Shown here piece by piece: positions 7,877-17,070 of a DNA stretch of 50,848 nt; within the stretch, counting starts at the first letter, position 1, and the number at the start of each line of letters is the position of its first letter. The notes below the pieces were generated by a model. It saw only the letters and a program-made list of their open reading frames with translations. It searched no databases and was not told the origin of the DNA. The position numbers and the translations under genes are program-made. This DNA is from Deltaproteobacteria bacterium. Lineage in GTDB: Bacteria > Desulfobacterota > Syntrophorhabdia > Syntrophorhabdales > Syntrophorhabdaceae. The stretch is from NCBI GenBank assembly GCA_029777945.1, contig JAKORG010000066.1:1-50848 (forward strand). Reading direction: 5' to 3'.

Positions 7877-9023
7877 ATCTTTTCTCTAAAAAACCCATTA
7901 TTTCTTCTGCGGCACGGTCATATGCACCAAAACCGCCCAGCTTTGCCTTTAAATATTCCACATCTTTTTTTATACCATCTCTACCAAAATTTAACATATA
8001 CAATACCTTTTCTGCAATCTTTTCAGGATCGAGATGCTGGATAATCTCTGGATAGAGTTCTTTTTCTAAAATTATGTTTGGAAGGCTTATAAATTTTACA
8101 TCTACAAGTAATCTTGCCAAAAAGTAAGAAAATGAAGAAATCTTGTATATGACAACGGAAGGTGCGCCTAATATGGCTGCCTCAAGGGTTGCACTACCTG
8201 AAGCGATTACTGCTGCATTGCAGTGATAAAGGGCATCGTAGTTTAACCCTTTTACAGGGATAATCTTCTCTTCTTTTTTTACAGAATCCTTTAAAAGTTT
8301 TTCATTGATATTATCGGCTATAGGTAAAACTGCATAGAAGTTTTCAAGCCTTTTTTTTAGAATTCCAATTGTTTCCATGAGAACGGGCATGTGTTTTTTT
8401 ATCTCCCCTTCTCTGCTTCCTGGCATAATGGTTATGATCTTTTTTTCTTCTGTAATACCTATTTTTTTTAAAAACTCATCCCTTTCTAACTTTGGCCTTA
8501 CAAATTCCAAAAAGGGATGACCTATAAATTTTGCATCTATTCCGTTTTCGTCGTAGAATGTTTTTTCAAAAGGCAGTATACATATAACGAGATCTATAAA
8601 TTCTTTTAGAGTTTTAACCCGCGATTTATGCCATGCCCATACTTGAGGCGGTATAAAATAAACAACAGGGATTCCCAGGCTTTTGGCAAATTTTGCAATC
8701 CTTAAATTAAAACCGGGAAAATCAACGAGAATAATAAGTAATGGTTTTGTCTCCCTGATATGTTTTTTTATTCTGCCCAAGGCAGATATTATGGGGATAA
8801 ATTTTTTAAATAACTCGCTTATACCCATTAGCGAGATCTCTTTATAGTCTAAGACTATATCAACACCTTCCTGTCTTAATTTTTTACTCCCCATTCCGCT
8901 AATGTTAAAATCTTCTATTTTTTTTATACACTTTATGAGATTTGCACCGTGGATTTCCCCTGAAAGTTCCCCTGTTAATATAAAAATTGTCTTAGATGGG
9001 TTTTTTTGGATTTTATACTTCAA
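7851..9023 (-). CDS. lpxB: lipid-A-disaccharide synthase
   Basis: A 390-residue GT19 glycosyltransferase joining UDP-2,3-diacylglucosamine to lipid X at the cytoplasmic face of the inner membrane. Visible family segments are the N-terminal GELSGEIHGANL (residues 18-29), PVVYFIPPQVWAWHKSR, ICILPFEKTFY, IMPGSREGEIKKH and ASGSATLEAAILGAPSVV. The usual GEASGD motif reads GELSGE here, an Asp-to-Glu change worth noting, since this loop is highly conserved. It overlaps the upstream oxidoreductase by 11 bases and msbA by 26. Confidence 0.93.
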   Translation of the reverse strand: MKYKIQKNPSKTIFILTGELSGEIHGANLIKCIKKIEDFNISGMGSKKLRQEGVDIVLDYKEISLMGISELFKKFIPIISALGRIKKHIRETKPLLIILVDFPGFNLRIAKFAKSLGIPVVYFIPPQVWAWHKSRVKTLKEFIDLVICILPFEKTFYDENGIDAKFIGHPFLEFVRPKLERDEFLKKIGITEEKKIITIMPGSREGEIKKHMPVLMETIGILKKRLENFYAVLPIADNINEKLLKDSVKKEEKIIPVKGLNYDALYHCNAAVIASGSATLEAAILGAPSVVIYKISSFSYFLARLLVDVKFISLPNIILEKELYPEIIQHLDPEKIAEKVLYMLNFGRDGIKKDVEYLKAKLGGFGAYDRAAEEIMGFLEKRYGTLSQVT

Positions 9024-9939
9024 TGGATGATCTTATTAATTCTGCTAATTTAACGGCCTTGAGGCCATCTATGCCCTGAATGGTCGGTAATTTGTTATTT
9101 GAAATAACATCAACGAACTCTTTAAGCTCTTCTTTTACCGAATCTATCTTTCCTGTGTTATGTTCTATAAATTCTAAATTTTTGTCCTGTTTTTTTGTCA
9201 TCACAGTAACAGTGCCGTTTAACAGATCCGTATAAACAATCCTGTCATTCTCAAATACAGTTAAGGACCTTTCTTTTCTTGTCGAGACCCTGTTTGCATA
9301 TAGTATGCCTTTAAACCCGTTTTCGAATTCTAATATAGCCGTTGCTGCATCAAAACTATCATTTATTAATCTCATGCCATAGGCCCTTGCATTACAATCT
9401 AATTTTTCATTATTTAAATGAATCATTAAGTCAATGTCATGTATCATAAGGTCGAATATTACATCAATATCCGTTGAACGACCCGTATAAGGACCTGTTC
9501 TTCTTGCCTCGATCATTACAGGGTTTTTTATATATTCCAGTGCCTTTTTAAAGGCAGGGTTGAATCTTTCTAAGTGACCTACCTGGACTATGATGTCTTT
9601 CTTTTTTGCAAGCTTTACTATGGAATCAGCCTCTTTTGTGTCTTTTACCATGGGTTTTTCTATAAAGACATGAACACCTTTTTCTATAAAATACGTTGCT
9701 ATCTCATGGTGTGTATCTGTGGGAGAGGAAATAACAACACCCTGAATATCACCAAATGCTTTAAAGGCCTCTTTATAGTCACTGAAAAAGGGCAGTTTAT
9801 AAGTATTTGAGATTTCATTGCCTATTTTTTTATTAATATCTACAACTACCGATACCTTTACGTCTTCCATGTGTAAGAGTTTTTCCAAATGGATTTTGCC
9901 CATGTAACCCAAACCAACAAGGCATAAATTTATCGGCAT
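9013..9939 (-). CDS. Gfo/Idh/MocA-family oxidoreductase in the lipid A operon
   Basis: A 308-residue NAD(P)-dependent sugar dehydrogenase. The N-terminal Rossmann fold has VGLGYMGKIH. The family signature EKPMVKDTKEAD carries the Lys of the EKP motif, and HDIDLMIHL supplies the catalytic-region His. Wedged between lpxA and lpxB with overlaps on both sides, it is very likely a lipid A precursor enzyme. One possibility is GnnA-type oxidation of UDP-GlcNAc at C3, which leads to amide-linked (2,3-diamino) lipid A. The partner aminotransferase GnnB is not in the window, so that role is unproved. Confidence 0.85.
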   Translation of the reverse strand: MPINLCLVGLGYMGKIHLEKLLHMEDVKVSVVVDINKKIGNEISNTYKLPFFSDYKEAFKAFGDIQGVVISSPTDTHHEIATYFIEKGVHVFIEKPMVKDTKEADSIVKLAKKKDIIVQVGHLERFNPAFKKALEYIKNPVMIEARRTGPYTGRSTDIDVIFDLMIHDIDLMIHLNNEKLDCNARAYGMRLINDSFDAATAILEFENGFKGILYANRVSTRKERSLTVFENDRIVYTDLLNGTVTVMTKKQDKNLEFIEHNTGKIDSVKEELKEFVDVISNNKLPTIQGIDGLKAVKLAELIRSSIEV

Positions 9940-10697
9940 ATACCCCTCTTTGAGGTGCTTATAAACCTTGCAAGTTCTTCAATGTGTGGGCCACCTATCT
10001 GTTCCTGTATTATATTAAGGGATGTGCTAAGGGGTAAGGATGACCTAAAGAGTATCCTGTATGCCTTTTTTAATGAAGCAATTTCTTCTTTTGTAAAATT
10101 ATGTCTTTCAAGACCCACTACATTTAGACCGTATAACTTTGCCCTGCTGCCAGCAGCGATCATAAAAGGGGGAACATCCTTAGGCACACCTGTTATTCCG
10201 CTTATAAAGGCATATTTTCCAATTCTACAAAATTGATGAACCGCACATAGACCGGCAAAAGTTGCATAGTCATCTACTTCCACATGACCTGCTAAAGTAG
10301 CGCAGTTTGCCATAATTACATTATTTCCCACCTTACAATCGTGGGCAATGTGGACATAGGCCATAAGGAAATTGTTATTCCCTAACTTTGTGACACCGCC
10401 ACCATGGACTGTGCCCTTATTTATGGTTACATATTCCTTTATAACATTATTATTTCCAATGATTAAAAGCGTGTCTTCCTCTTTATAACTGATATCCTGA
10501 GGTGGGCCACCTAATGATGCAAATGGACTTATTATACAGTTCTCACCTATCTGGGTATTACCCTGAATAATCACATGATTTAATAGTTTTGTACCTTTAC
10601 CTATTTTTACCTTATCATGGATTATACAATATGGACCTATCTCCACATCCTCATCTATCTCTGCGCCTTTATGAATTATTGCCGTTGGATGTATCAC
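9930..10697 (-). CDS. lpxA: acyl-ACP--UDP-N-acetylglucosamine O-acyltransferase
   Basis: A 255-residue left-handed beta-helix enzyme that performs the first step of lipid A synthesis. Hexapeptide repeats fill residues 1-190. The catalytic His is H119 in AYVHIAHDC (E. coli H125). VHQFCRIG and the GVPKDVPPFMIAAG loop follow, then the C-terminal helical domain (RHNFTKEEIASLKKAYR). Start MIHPTAIIHKGAEI is canonical. The adjacent sugar oxidoreductase raises the question of whether its natural acceptor is UDP-GlcNAc or its 3-amino analogue; sequence reading alone does not decide. Confidence 0.95.
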   Translation of the reverse strand: MIHPTAIIHKGAEIDEDVEIGPYCIIHDKVKIGKGTKLLNHVIIQGNTQIGENCIISPFASLGGPPQDISYKEEDTLLIIGNNNVIKEYVTINKGTVHGGGVTKLGNNNFLMAYVHIAHDCKVGNNVIMANCATLAGHVEVDDYATFAGLCAVHQFCRIGKYAFISGITGVPKDVPPFMIAAGSRAKLYGLNVVGLERHNFTKEEIASLKKAYRILFRSSLPLSTSLNIIQEQIGGPHIEELARFISTSKRGICR

Positions 10698-10707
10698 TTT
10701 GGACCTC

Positions 10708-11139
10708 TCATTCTTGTTTTAACATGGCCATAATCCTTGCCTCTGCCACCATTTCGTCTCCAACAAAGGCCTCTCCGTTAAATACCCACAATTCTTTCTT
10801 GTGTCTTACAACCTCCACGATTAGCCTCAATTGATCACCGGGCACAACGGGCTTTCTGAACCTTGCATTATCAATACCTATAAAGAACACAGAGCCTTTT
10901 AAATCAGGAAAAGATTTAAATGCAAGGACACCGCCTGCCTGTGCCATTGCCTCCACAATTAATACCCCGGGCATTATGGGCCTTCCAGGAAAATGTCCTT
11001 GAAAAAAGGGTTCATTATAGGTGACATTTTTTATGCCCACTATCCTCTTGCCGTGTTCATAATCTAAAATTCTATCTACAAGAAGAAAAGGATAACTATG
11101 TGGCAAAAGTCTTATTATTTCGTGTATGTCTATGGTCAT
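10708..11139 (-). CDS. fabZ: 3-hydroxyacyl-ACP dehydratase
   Basis: A 143-residue hot-dog-fold dehydratase of type II fatty acid synthesis. The catalytic pair is visible: H49 in FFQGHFPGRPIMPG and E63 in VLIVEAMAQAGG. LPHSYPFLLVDRI near the N-terminus is the family signature. It competes with LpxA/LpxD for 3-hydroxyacyl-ACP, which explains its regular place between lpxD and lpxA. Gaps of 10 bases on each side indicate one transcript. Confidence 0.95.
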   Translation of the reverse strand: MTIDIHEIIRLLPHSYPFLLVDRILDYEHGKRIVGIKNVTYNEPFFQGHFPGRPIMPGVLIVEAMAQAGGVLAFKSFPDLKGSVFFIGIDNARFRKPVVPGDQLRLIVEVVRHKKELWVFNGEAFVGDEMVAEARIMAMLKQE

Positions 11140-11149
11140 TTTAATACTC

Positions 11150-12163
11150 CTATAGGTATTTTTCCTCTAATTTTTTAACCCTTTCAAATAATTCAGGCAA
11201 TCTTCTTAAAAGTGCGTGCTGTTTTAACCATTCTTTGTGTGCCATATGGGGTGTTCCGGAAATGGTGGAGCCTGGCTTTACATCCTTTGTGATACCTGTT
11301 TGACCTCCAGCACGGACATTATCGCCTATTACTACGTGGTCTTTAACACCTACCTGACCTGCAAGGATTACATTTTTACCTATCTTAGAACTTCCTGCAA
11401 TGCCAACCTGGGCAACTATTATGGAATTTTCACCTATCGTTACATTGTGGGCAATCTGCACGAGATTATCTATCTTTGTCCCCTTTTTTATTACTGTTTT
11501 ATCAAGGGATGCCCTATCTATTGTCACATTGGCGCCAATTTCTACTTCATCTTCTATCACAACAGTGCCTAACTGGGGTATTTTTTTATGGCATGTCCCA
11601 TCCCAGATATAACCAAATCCATCGCTGCCTATGATTGTGCCTGCATGGATAATAACCCTGTTACCTATGGATACTTTATCATAGACTGTGACGCCTGGAT
11701 AAATTGTTGTATCTTCTCCTATGGATACATTATCTCCTAAGTAGACAAAGGGATGGATAATTGTGCCCTTTCCAATCTTTACATTTTTTCCAATAAATAC
11801 AAAGGGTAAAACGCTTGCCTCTTTTGAAATTTCACTACCTTCTGATACAAATGCAAAGGAGCTTATACCTGGCTCATATATTTTTTGTTTTCCAAAGAGT
11901 TCGGCAATCTTAATGTACGCAATACCCGGATTTTCAACGACAATAAGATTTTTCCCTTTTATCTTTTTTAAATCAATATCTTTTCCTACGATAATTCCCG
12001 ATGCCTCGCATGTTTCAAGGTATCTCTCATAGCTTCTATCTATCAGAAATGTTATATCCCCTTTTTTTGTACTTTCTATACCAGATACCCCGGAGATCAG
12101 TATCTCACCGGGACCTATTAATCTTCCGTTTATCAAAAGGGCAATCTCTTTAAGACTTATCAC
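11150..12163 (-). CDS. lpxD: UDP-3-O-acylglucosamine N-acyltransferase
   Basis: A 337-residue enzyme adding the second 3-hydroxyacyl chain in lipid A synthesis. It has an N-terminal uridine-binding domain (residues 1-100, with [16 protein letters not shown]). A long hexapeptide beta-helix follows, with the DGFGY motif (181-185) and catalytic H239 in NLVQIAHNV, the same number as in E. coli. The C-terminal helix ([17 protein letters not shown]) is the trimer-arm type. The stop codon region overlaps the ompH end by four bases. Confidence 0.95.
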   Translation of the reverse strand: MISLKEIALLINGRLIGPGEILISGVSGIESTKKGDITFLIDRSYERYLETCEASGIIVGKDIDLKKIKGKNLIVVENPGIAYIKIAELFGKQKIYEPGISSFAFVSEGSEISKEASVLPFVFIGKNVKIGKGTIIHPFVYLGDNVSIGEDTTIYPGVTVYDKVSIGNRVIIHAGTIIGSDGFGYIWDGTCHKKIPQLGTVVIEDEVEIGANVTIDRASLDKTVIKKGTKIDNLVQIAHNVTIGENSIIVAQVGIAGSSKIGKNVILAGQVGVKDHVVIGDNVRAGGQTGITKDVKPGSTISGTPHMAHKEWLKQHALLRRLPELFERVKKLEEKYL

Positions 12164-12696
12164 TTCTTTGTGCTTTCCTTTGCCTGTTTATTATAAGCTT
12201 CTATAACCTTATCTGTTATATCAATGCCGGGTGTTGCATAAAGAATAATTGCAGGATGCCGCTGCAAAATAATTGTATATTTCTCATTTTCTCCTATTTT
12301 TTTGACCACTTCCATTATATCTTTAATAAGATTTTGTTCGAATTCTGCAATCTTCTGCTGCATATCACCTTGATATTCATTTTCCAGGTTCTGATAGTCT
12401 TTTAATTTTTTATTGTAAAGTTTCTGTTTTTCTTCCCTTGCCTCAGGTTTTAATGCTGCCCCCTGTTTATCAATGGAATCTTTTAATTTTTGTAGTTCTT
12501 CCTGCTTGCTGGATAGCTCTTTTCTTATCTTCGTTATCTCTTCATCCATGGTCTTTTTTGCCTGCTTTCCTTTGTCAGATTCCATAATAACCCTGCCTAT
12601 ATCCACATAGGCGATACTTACCTGTTGAGCCAGTGCAATATAGGGTATGAACATGAAGAACAAAGCGGCAAAAAATGCAAATAAATTTTTTTTCAT
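12160..12696 (-). CDS. skp: periplasmic chaperone OmpH/Skp
   Basis: A 178-residue secreted chaperone for unfolded outer membrane proteins. I choose the ATG at 12696 ([16 protein letters not shown]) because AGGAGG lies seven bases upstream and a signal peptide ending ALA-QQ begins there; the longer frame to 12765 lies within bamA. The mature part starts [11 protein letters not shown] and continues as a Lys/Glu/Gln-rich coiled coil with [16 protein letters not shown] and [12 protein letters not shown], the tentacles of Skp. It lies directly after bamA, the usual pairing. Confidence 0.93.
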   Translation of the reverse strand: MKKNLFAFFAALFFMFIPYIALAQQVSIAYVDIGRVIMESDKGKQAKKTMDEEITKIRKELSSKQEELQKLKDSIDKQGAALKPEAREEKQKLYNKKLKDYQNLENEYQGDMQQKIAEFEQNLIKDIMEVVKKIGENEKYTIILQRHPAIILYATPGIDITDKVIEAYNKQAKESTKK

Positions 12697-12718
12697 ACTA
12701 CCTCCTGTTTTTGTTAGC

Positions 12719-14980
12719 TTAATATTGTGTTCCAATTGTAAAATCAAACACATTTTTACTTTCACCTTTTTTCGGAAATAGATTAAAGCCCAATTCGATT
12801 CTTATAGGACCAAGGGGTGAAAACCACCTAATTCCAAAACCAGCACCAGATCTTATTCCTTTTAGCATAAATCCTTCTGAATCGTCAAAGCCTGCCCCTG
12901 CATCATAGAATACAACCCCCTTTAACCCTGCTGGTTTGTATATAGGAAAGATCCACTCAAAGTTGAAAAATAACTGGTTTTTTGCCCCTACTGGTTCACC
13001 TTCACTATCTAAAGGACCTGCCTCACCGAACTTAAATCCCCTTACAGAATCAAGACCACCTACAAAAAATTTTTCATAAATGGGTAAATTCCTGCCACTG
13101 TAAGGCCTTATTGTCCCTATTGAGCCCCTTACCAAACAGGTGCTATCCCAGAAACCGGTAGGTGTATATCGACTGTATGTAGCAAGGACTTTTATAAAAT
13201 AATTATCACCTCCAAAGGGACCTCCTGCTACCTCTAATAAGGCCCCTGCATAAACACCTTTGTATGGATTCATTATATCATCTATTGTATTTTTTGTTAT
13301 AGATATGGTAGGCGCGCTTGTTAATTTTGTGCCTGCCTGTTCCTTAACATAGCTGCTTGCAGTATCTTCAATATTTGTTACCTGTGTTTTTTCATAACGG
13401 TAACTAAAACCTCCCTTTACATCCTCCATTATATTTCTCGAGAATCCAAAACCACCGCCTGTCTTTTTATAATCATATGAATCCATAATCCTTTTGTAGT
13501 TAAAAATATTTGTACTTGCATCAAGGTCTATGTCGAATATCTTAGGTTCTACGTATGTGAGTTTGAATTCCTGGCTTATGCTCCCTAAACCTGCCATTAG
13601 ATGGAGCTTTCTGCCTGTTCCAAAAAGGTTATCCTGTGATATATTTCCGATTAGTATTACTTTTTCAGAGGTGCTGTAGCCAACGCCGACACTTAACGTT
13701 CCTGTTGGTCTTTCTTCAACGGTTAAATCAATATTGATTTTTTCTGGTTCGTCTGTTTTCACTATCTTTAAGTCCGTTTCTTTAAAATAGGTTGTGTTTT
13801 TCAGGTTTCTTTTGCTCTTTTTTATATGTGTTGAAGAAAACCTATCACCTTCGGCAAAGGTAAGCTCTCTTCTTATAACCTTGTCAATGGTTTTTGTATT
13901 CCCTATGATGTTTATCCTGTTGATAAATACCTCTTGATTTTTTTTGATTTCAAAATCTATATTTATCTTCTGATTTTCATCGTCTATGGAGGTAATAGGT
14001 GTTATTTCGCAGAATGCATAACCTTTGTCCTGATATAAATCAGTAAGGGTTAGTACGTCCTGCTGATAGAGAGAGGAACGAAAGATGTTGCCTTTTTTGC
14101 TTTTTAGCATCCCATAAAGTTCATCCTTTTTGAATTCCACATCACCTAAAAAATCAATATTATTAATTTTGTACAGGTTTCCTTCATCAATGGTCAAGGT
14201 GATCGTTATACTCTTACCATCTTTTGAAATTTCTATATCCGGTGTGCCTATCTTTACCCTTACGTAACCTTTATCGTGATAAAAGGCCTCTATGTTTTTT
14301 CTATCCTCATCGAGGGTTTCTTCATCGAGAATGCCTGAACCAGTAAACCATGAAAATATACCCTTTTCCGAAGTCCTCATTGCCTTTTTTATTTCTTTTG
14401 TCTTAATATTTTTGTTACCTTTTATAACAATTTTTCTTATATAAGACTTCTGTGGCTCCTCTATTTTAAATTTTACACTCACATTGTATTCCTTTTCTTC
14501 TAATATCTCATAGGTTATCTTTGCTCCATAGTAGCCTTTACTTGCATATAGTTTTTTAATCTCTTCAACGCTTTCCTTTATCTTTTCTGTATTTAAAACA
14601 GTGTTCGTTTTTATCTTCAGTTTTTCCTTTATGTCGTCCGTCTTGATTTTTTCATTACCTGTTATGTATATAGCCTCTATTGTCTGTCTTTCTATGACAA
14701 CAAAGGTTACAACCTTTCCCTTATCCGTATCTTTTACATCTATTTGAACATCGCTAAAAAAACCTGTTTTAAAGATATTTTTTAAATCTTCTCTAAGTTT
14801 TTCTAAGTTATAGGGTTCGTTTTCTTTTGTTTTTATCTGGTTCATTATATATGCCTTATCGATTCTGTCGTTTCCTATAATCTCTATCTTTATGATTTTA
14901 TCTGTATTTTGGGCAATGGCAGGGCTTAGGGATACCAAAAAAAACAAAAGTAATATGAATTTGAAGGCCAATTTTTTCAT
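12719..14980 (-). CDS. bamA: outer membrane protein assembly factor BamA
   Basis: A 753-residue Omp85 protein. A signal peptide (MKKLAFKFILLLFFLV...AIAQN) is followed by five POTRA-like units to about residue 400, each with a GN(D/E/K) turn (IIGNDRIDKAYI; ITGNEKIKTDDI; IKGNKNIKTKEI; INIIGNTKTIDKV). The 16-strand barrel follows, with the conserved VRGF loop tip (DSVRGFKFGEAGP) and RFGIRWFSPLGPIRIE-like closing strands. It ends in Tyr rather than Phe. It inserts barrel proteins into the outer membrane and heads the lipid A gene set, coupling protein and lipid delivery. Confidence 0.95.
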   Translation of the reverse strand: MKKLAFKFILLLFFLVSLSPAIAQNTDKIIKIEIIGNDRIDKAYIMNQIKTKENEPYNLEKLREDLKNIFKTGFFSDVQIDVKDTDKGKVVTFVVIERQTIEAIYITGNEKIKTDDIKEKLKIKTNTVLNTEKIKESVEEIKKLYASKGYYGAKITYEILEEKEYNVSVKFKIEEPQKSYIRKIVIKGNKNIKTKEIKKAMRTSEKGIFSWFTGSGILDEETLDEDRKNIEAFYHDKGYVRVKIGTPDIEISKDGKSITITLTIDEGNLYKINNIDFLGDVEFKKDELYGMLKSKKGNIFRSSLYQQDVLTLTDLYQDKGYAFCEITPITSIDDENQKINIDFEIKKNQEVFINRINIIGNTKTIDKVIRRELTFAEGDRFSSTHIKKSKRNLKNTTYFKETDLKIVKTDEPEKINIDLTVEERPTGTLSVGVGYSTSEKVILIGNISQDNLFGTGRKLHLMAGLGSISQEFKLTYVEPKIFDIDLDASTNIFNYKRIMDSYDYKKTGGGFGFSRNIMEDVKGGFSYRYEKTQVTNIEDTASSYVKEQAGTKLTSAPTISITKNTIDDIMNPYKGVYAGALLEVAGGPFGGDNYFIKVLATYSRYTPTGFWDSTCLVRGSIGTIRPYSGRNLPIYEKFFVGGLDSVRGFKFGEAGPLDSEGEPVGAKNQLFFNFEWIFPIYKPAGLKGVVFYDAGAGFDDSEGFMLKGIRSGAGFGIRWFSPLGPIRIELGFNLFPKKGESKNVFDFTIGTQY

Positions 14981-15000
14981 TCAAGATTGAAAATTAACAA

Positions 15001-15029
15001 AAAAATACTCCTATTGTAAAGGTATTTTT
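15001..15029. other. AT-rich hairpin in the bamA upstream region
   Basis: AAAAATAC (15001-15008) and GTATTTTT (15022-15029) are perfect inverted repeats separated by 13 bases. They lie 21 bases upstream of the bamA ATG, in the 114-base gap after epmA. The stem is weak; it may be a leader structure or a poor terminator between epmA and bamA. Confidence 0.35.
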
Positions 15030-15094
15030 TATAGTCTGCTGAAAACTTAATTGTTTTTTTAAAAATAATCCTCAACATTTATTTATAACGCAAT

Positions 15095-16093
15095 TTAAAC
15101 CTTTAATCTAAAAGGCAGCACATCGTCTATCCTATCTTTTCCAGTGATGGCCATCAAAAGCCTGTCTATGCCGATAGAGGCCCCTGCATAATCTTCTTTG
15201 ATTGTATCAATGGCCTTTAAAAATTCATTGTCGAAAAGAAATACATCTTTTCCCAGGCTTTTCCTTTTAATGTTTTCTTTTTTAAAACGCCCCTTCAGGC
15301 TTTTTGAATTCATAAGTTCTGTATACCCGTTGGCTATTTCCAGGCCGTTGATATACATCTCAAAACGTTCCACCTTGTTTTTTCCTTTTTGTTTTGCCAT
15401 ACTTGAAATGGTGGAAGGCCAATCGACAACAAAATACGGTATATCTTCTTTAATGCCCGGTTCTATAACCTGGATAAATATCTTAAAGAATAAATCGTTC
15501 CATGTATCTTCTTTATCTATGCTTATAATCTTTTTTGCCTCCTTTATAAAGCCCGATCTTGTAAGTGTAAATGGATTGAATCCGATTTTTTCAATGAATA
15601 GTTTTTCAAGGTCGTAGATCTTTATCTGGTTTTTGAAAAATCTTTTTCCATTAAAATCAGGCCTTGTTGAAATGAATTCTAAAAGCTCCATAGTCTCATC
15701 CATTAATTCCTTATATGTGCCCTCCCTATACCACTCCAACATGGTAAATTCAATGCTGTGGGTTGTGTCAATATCTTCAACCCTGAATACCTTGCAGATT
15801 TGAAATATCCTTTTAAATCCAAATTTAAGGAGCTTTTTCATACCCATTTCCGGAGATGTATGGAGATAAAAAGGCCCTTTGTCATCCACATAGACCTTCA
15901 AAGGATCTATATAGGTATCAGGTGCGCATGTGGCAACAAGGTTAGGTGTTTCCACTTCTATATATCCATTTTTGTAAAAAAATTCCCTTATGGTTTTAAG
16001 TAAGGCATGTCTTAAAAGAATATATCTTTTTGCCAGCCCATTTTTATGTTTTAATGACCATTTATTATTTATTTCATCTATTGATGTTTTCAT
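15095..16093 (-). CDS. epmA: elongation factor P--(R)-beta-lysine ligase-like (EpmA/PoxA/GenX)
   Basis: A 332-residue class II aminoacyl-tRNA synthetase-like protein resembling the lysyl-tRNA synthetase catalytic core without the anticodon-binding domain. Class II motif 1 (YIEVETPNLV), motif 2 (FRVEDIDTTHSIEFTMLEWY) and motif 3 (GASIGIDRLLMAIT) are present. This size fits EpmA, which lysylates EF-P, rather than LysS (about 500 residues). EpmB and EF-P are not in the window. It is co-directional with bamA after a 114-base gap and divergent from tRNA-Ser. Confidence 0.88.
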   Translation of the reverse strand: MKTSIDEINNKWSLKHKNGLAKRYILLRHALLKTIREFFYKNGYIEVETPNLVATCAPDTYIDPLKVYVDDKGPFYLHTSPEMGMKKLLKFGFKRIFQICKVFRVEDIDTTHSIEFTMLEWYREGTYKELMDETMELLEFISTRPDFNGKRFFKNQIKIYDLEKLFIEKIGFNPFTLTRSGFIKEAKKIISIDKEDTWNDLFFKIFIQVIEPGIKEDIPYFVVDWPSTISSMAKQKGKNKVERFEMYINGLEIANGYTELMNSKSLKGRFKKENIKRKSLGKDVFLFDNEFLKAIDTIKEDYAGASIGIDRLLMAITGKDRIDDVLPFRLKV

Positions 16094-16116
16094 GTCTTTC
16101 CCCCAATAATAAAGGA

Positions 16117-16145
16117 TTGATTTTTATATTTCAAAAAAGTATACT
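16117..16145 (+). promoter_or_regulatory. sigma-70 promoter of tRNA-Ser
   Basis: TTGATT (16117-16122), 17-base spacer, TATACT (16140-16145). Transcription would begin near 16152, just before the mature tRNA 5' end at 16155, leaving almost no leader. Confidence 0.65.
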
Positions 16146-16154
16146 TTGTCAAAG

Positions 16155-16249
16155 GGAGAGATGACCGAGTATGGCCGAAGGTGCTCGCCTGCTAAGCGAG
16201 TGTCCCGTCTAAAGCGGGACCTAGGGTTCAAATCCCTATCTCTCCGCCA
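16155..16249 (+). tRNA. tRNA-Ser (anticodon GCU), CCA encoded
   Basis: The acceptor stem GGAGAGA pairs with TCTCTCC, with discriminator G and an encoded CCA at 16247-16249. The anticodon stem CTCGC/GCGAG encloses the loop CTGCTAA, giving anticodon GCT (reads AGC/AGU). The long variable arm (TCCCG...CGGGA) marks a class II tRNA. The T-loop GTTCAAAT is standard. A T-rich stretch follows immediately and may end transcription. Confidence 0.97.
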
Positions 16250-16338
16250 TATTTTTTTATTTTTCTCCTTGAATAAATTAAAAAAATTTATAATAGATTA
16301 GTAAACACCTTCATATAATTCCTTGCCAGGGAGGTGAA

Positions 16339-17070
16339 ATGGATCCAAAAGAAAATATAATCCTTGCCCTTGACGTTGAACATTTTGACGATGCCAGAAG
16401 GCTTGTCATGGAGTTCAGGGATTATGTGGGCATGTTTAAGGTGGGAAAGCAATTATTCACCCATTGCGGCCCTAAAATTATCGACTTTATAAATATGAAA
16501 AATTCCAAGGTCTTTCTTGATTTAAAGTATCACGACATCCCGAATACTGTATCTAAAGCAGTAATTGAGGCAGCAAAACTCGGGGTTGATATGTTAAATA
16601 TCCACGCTTCAGGTGGATTAACCATGATGAAGGAATCAAGATTGGCCCTTGCCAATATTACAAAAAAGCTCCAGATCCCAAGACCGAAGATTATCGGTGT
16701 AACGGTGCTCACAAGCATTGACGATGGTGAGTTGAAGGCTATGGGCATAAGTATCACTGTTAAAGAATTGACAAAGAATCTTGCCCTCCTTGCAAAAGAT
16801 GCAGGTCTCGATGGTGTTGTAGCCGGTGGAGAAGACATAGAAATGATAAGGGAGATTTGCGGTAAGGATTTTGTTATCGTAACACCTGGTGTGCGAATAG
16901 GAGATAAAAAGGATGACCAGAAAAGAACTATTACCCCAAAGGAAGCAATAGAAAAAGGTGCATCATATATTGTCCTTGGAAGAACCCTTCTTGAGAACCA
17001 CCAACCTTTCATTTTGCTGGAAGGCATATATAAGGATATCTTAGATGCCTTATCTCACAGACAGAACTGA
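16339..17070 (+). CDS. pyrF: orotidine 5'-phosphate decarboxylase
   Basis: A 243-residue TIM-barrel enzyme making UMP. The catalytic Asp/Lys network is visible: ALDVEHFDDA at the N-terminus and FLDLKYHDIPNTV (D-x-K-x-x-D). Phosphate-binding ends at VTPGVRIG and VLGRTLLE. GGGAGGTGA is the ribosome-binding site. TATAAT at 16289-16294 is a possible -10, with a poorly spaced TTGAAT upstream. The methyltransferase gene starts inside its last 26 bases. Confidence 0.94.
   Translation: MDPKENIILALDVEHFDDARRLVMEFRDYVGMFKVGKQLFTHCGPKIIDFINMKNSKVFLDLKYHDIPNTVSKAVIEAAKLGVDMLNIHASGGLTMMKESRLALANITKKLQIPRPKIIGVTVLTSIDDGELKAMGISITVKELTKNLALLAKDAGLDGVVAGGEDIEMIREICGKDFVIVTPGVRIGDKKDDQKRTITPKEAIEKGASYIVLGRTLLENHQPFILLEGIYKDILDALSHRQN

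Noticed and set aside
12697-12765. N-terminal extension of the OmpH/Skp gene
   Set aside because: It lies inside the bamA 3' end; AGGAGG and a signal peptide mark the ATG at 12696.
16530-17027. 165-residue minus-strand open frame
   Set aside because: Antisense shadow of pyrF; no motif.
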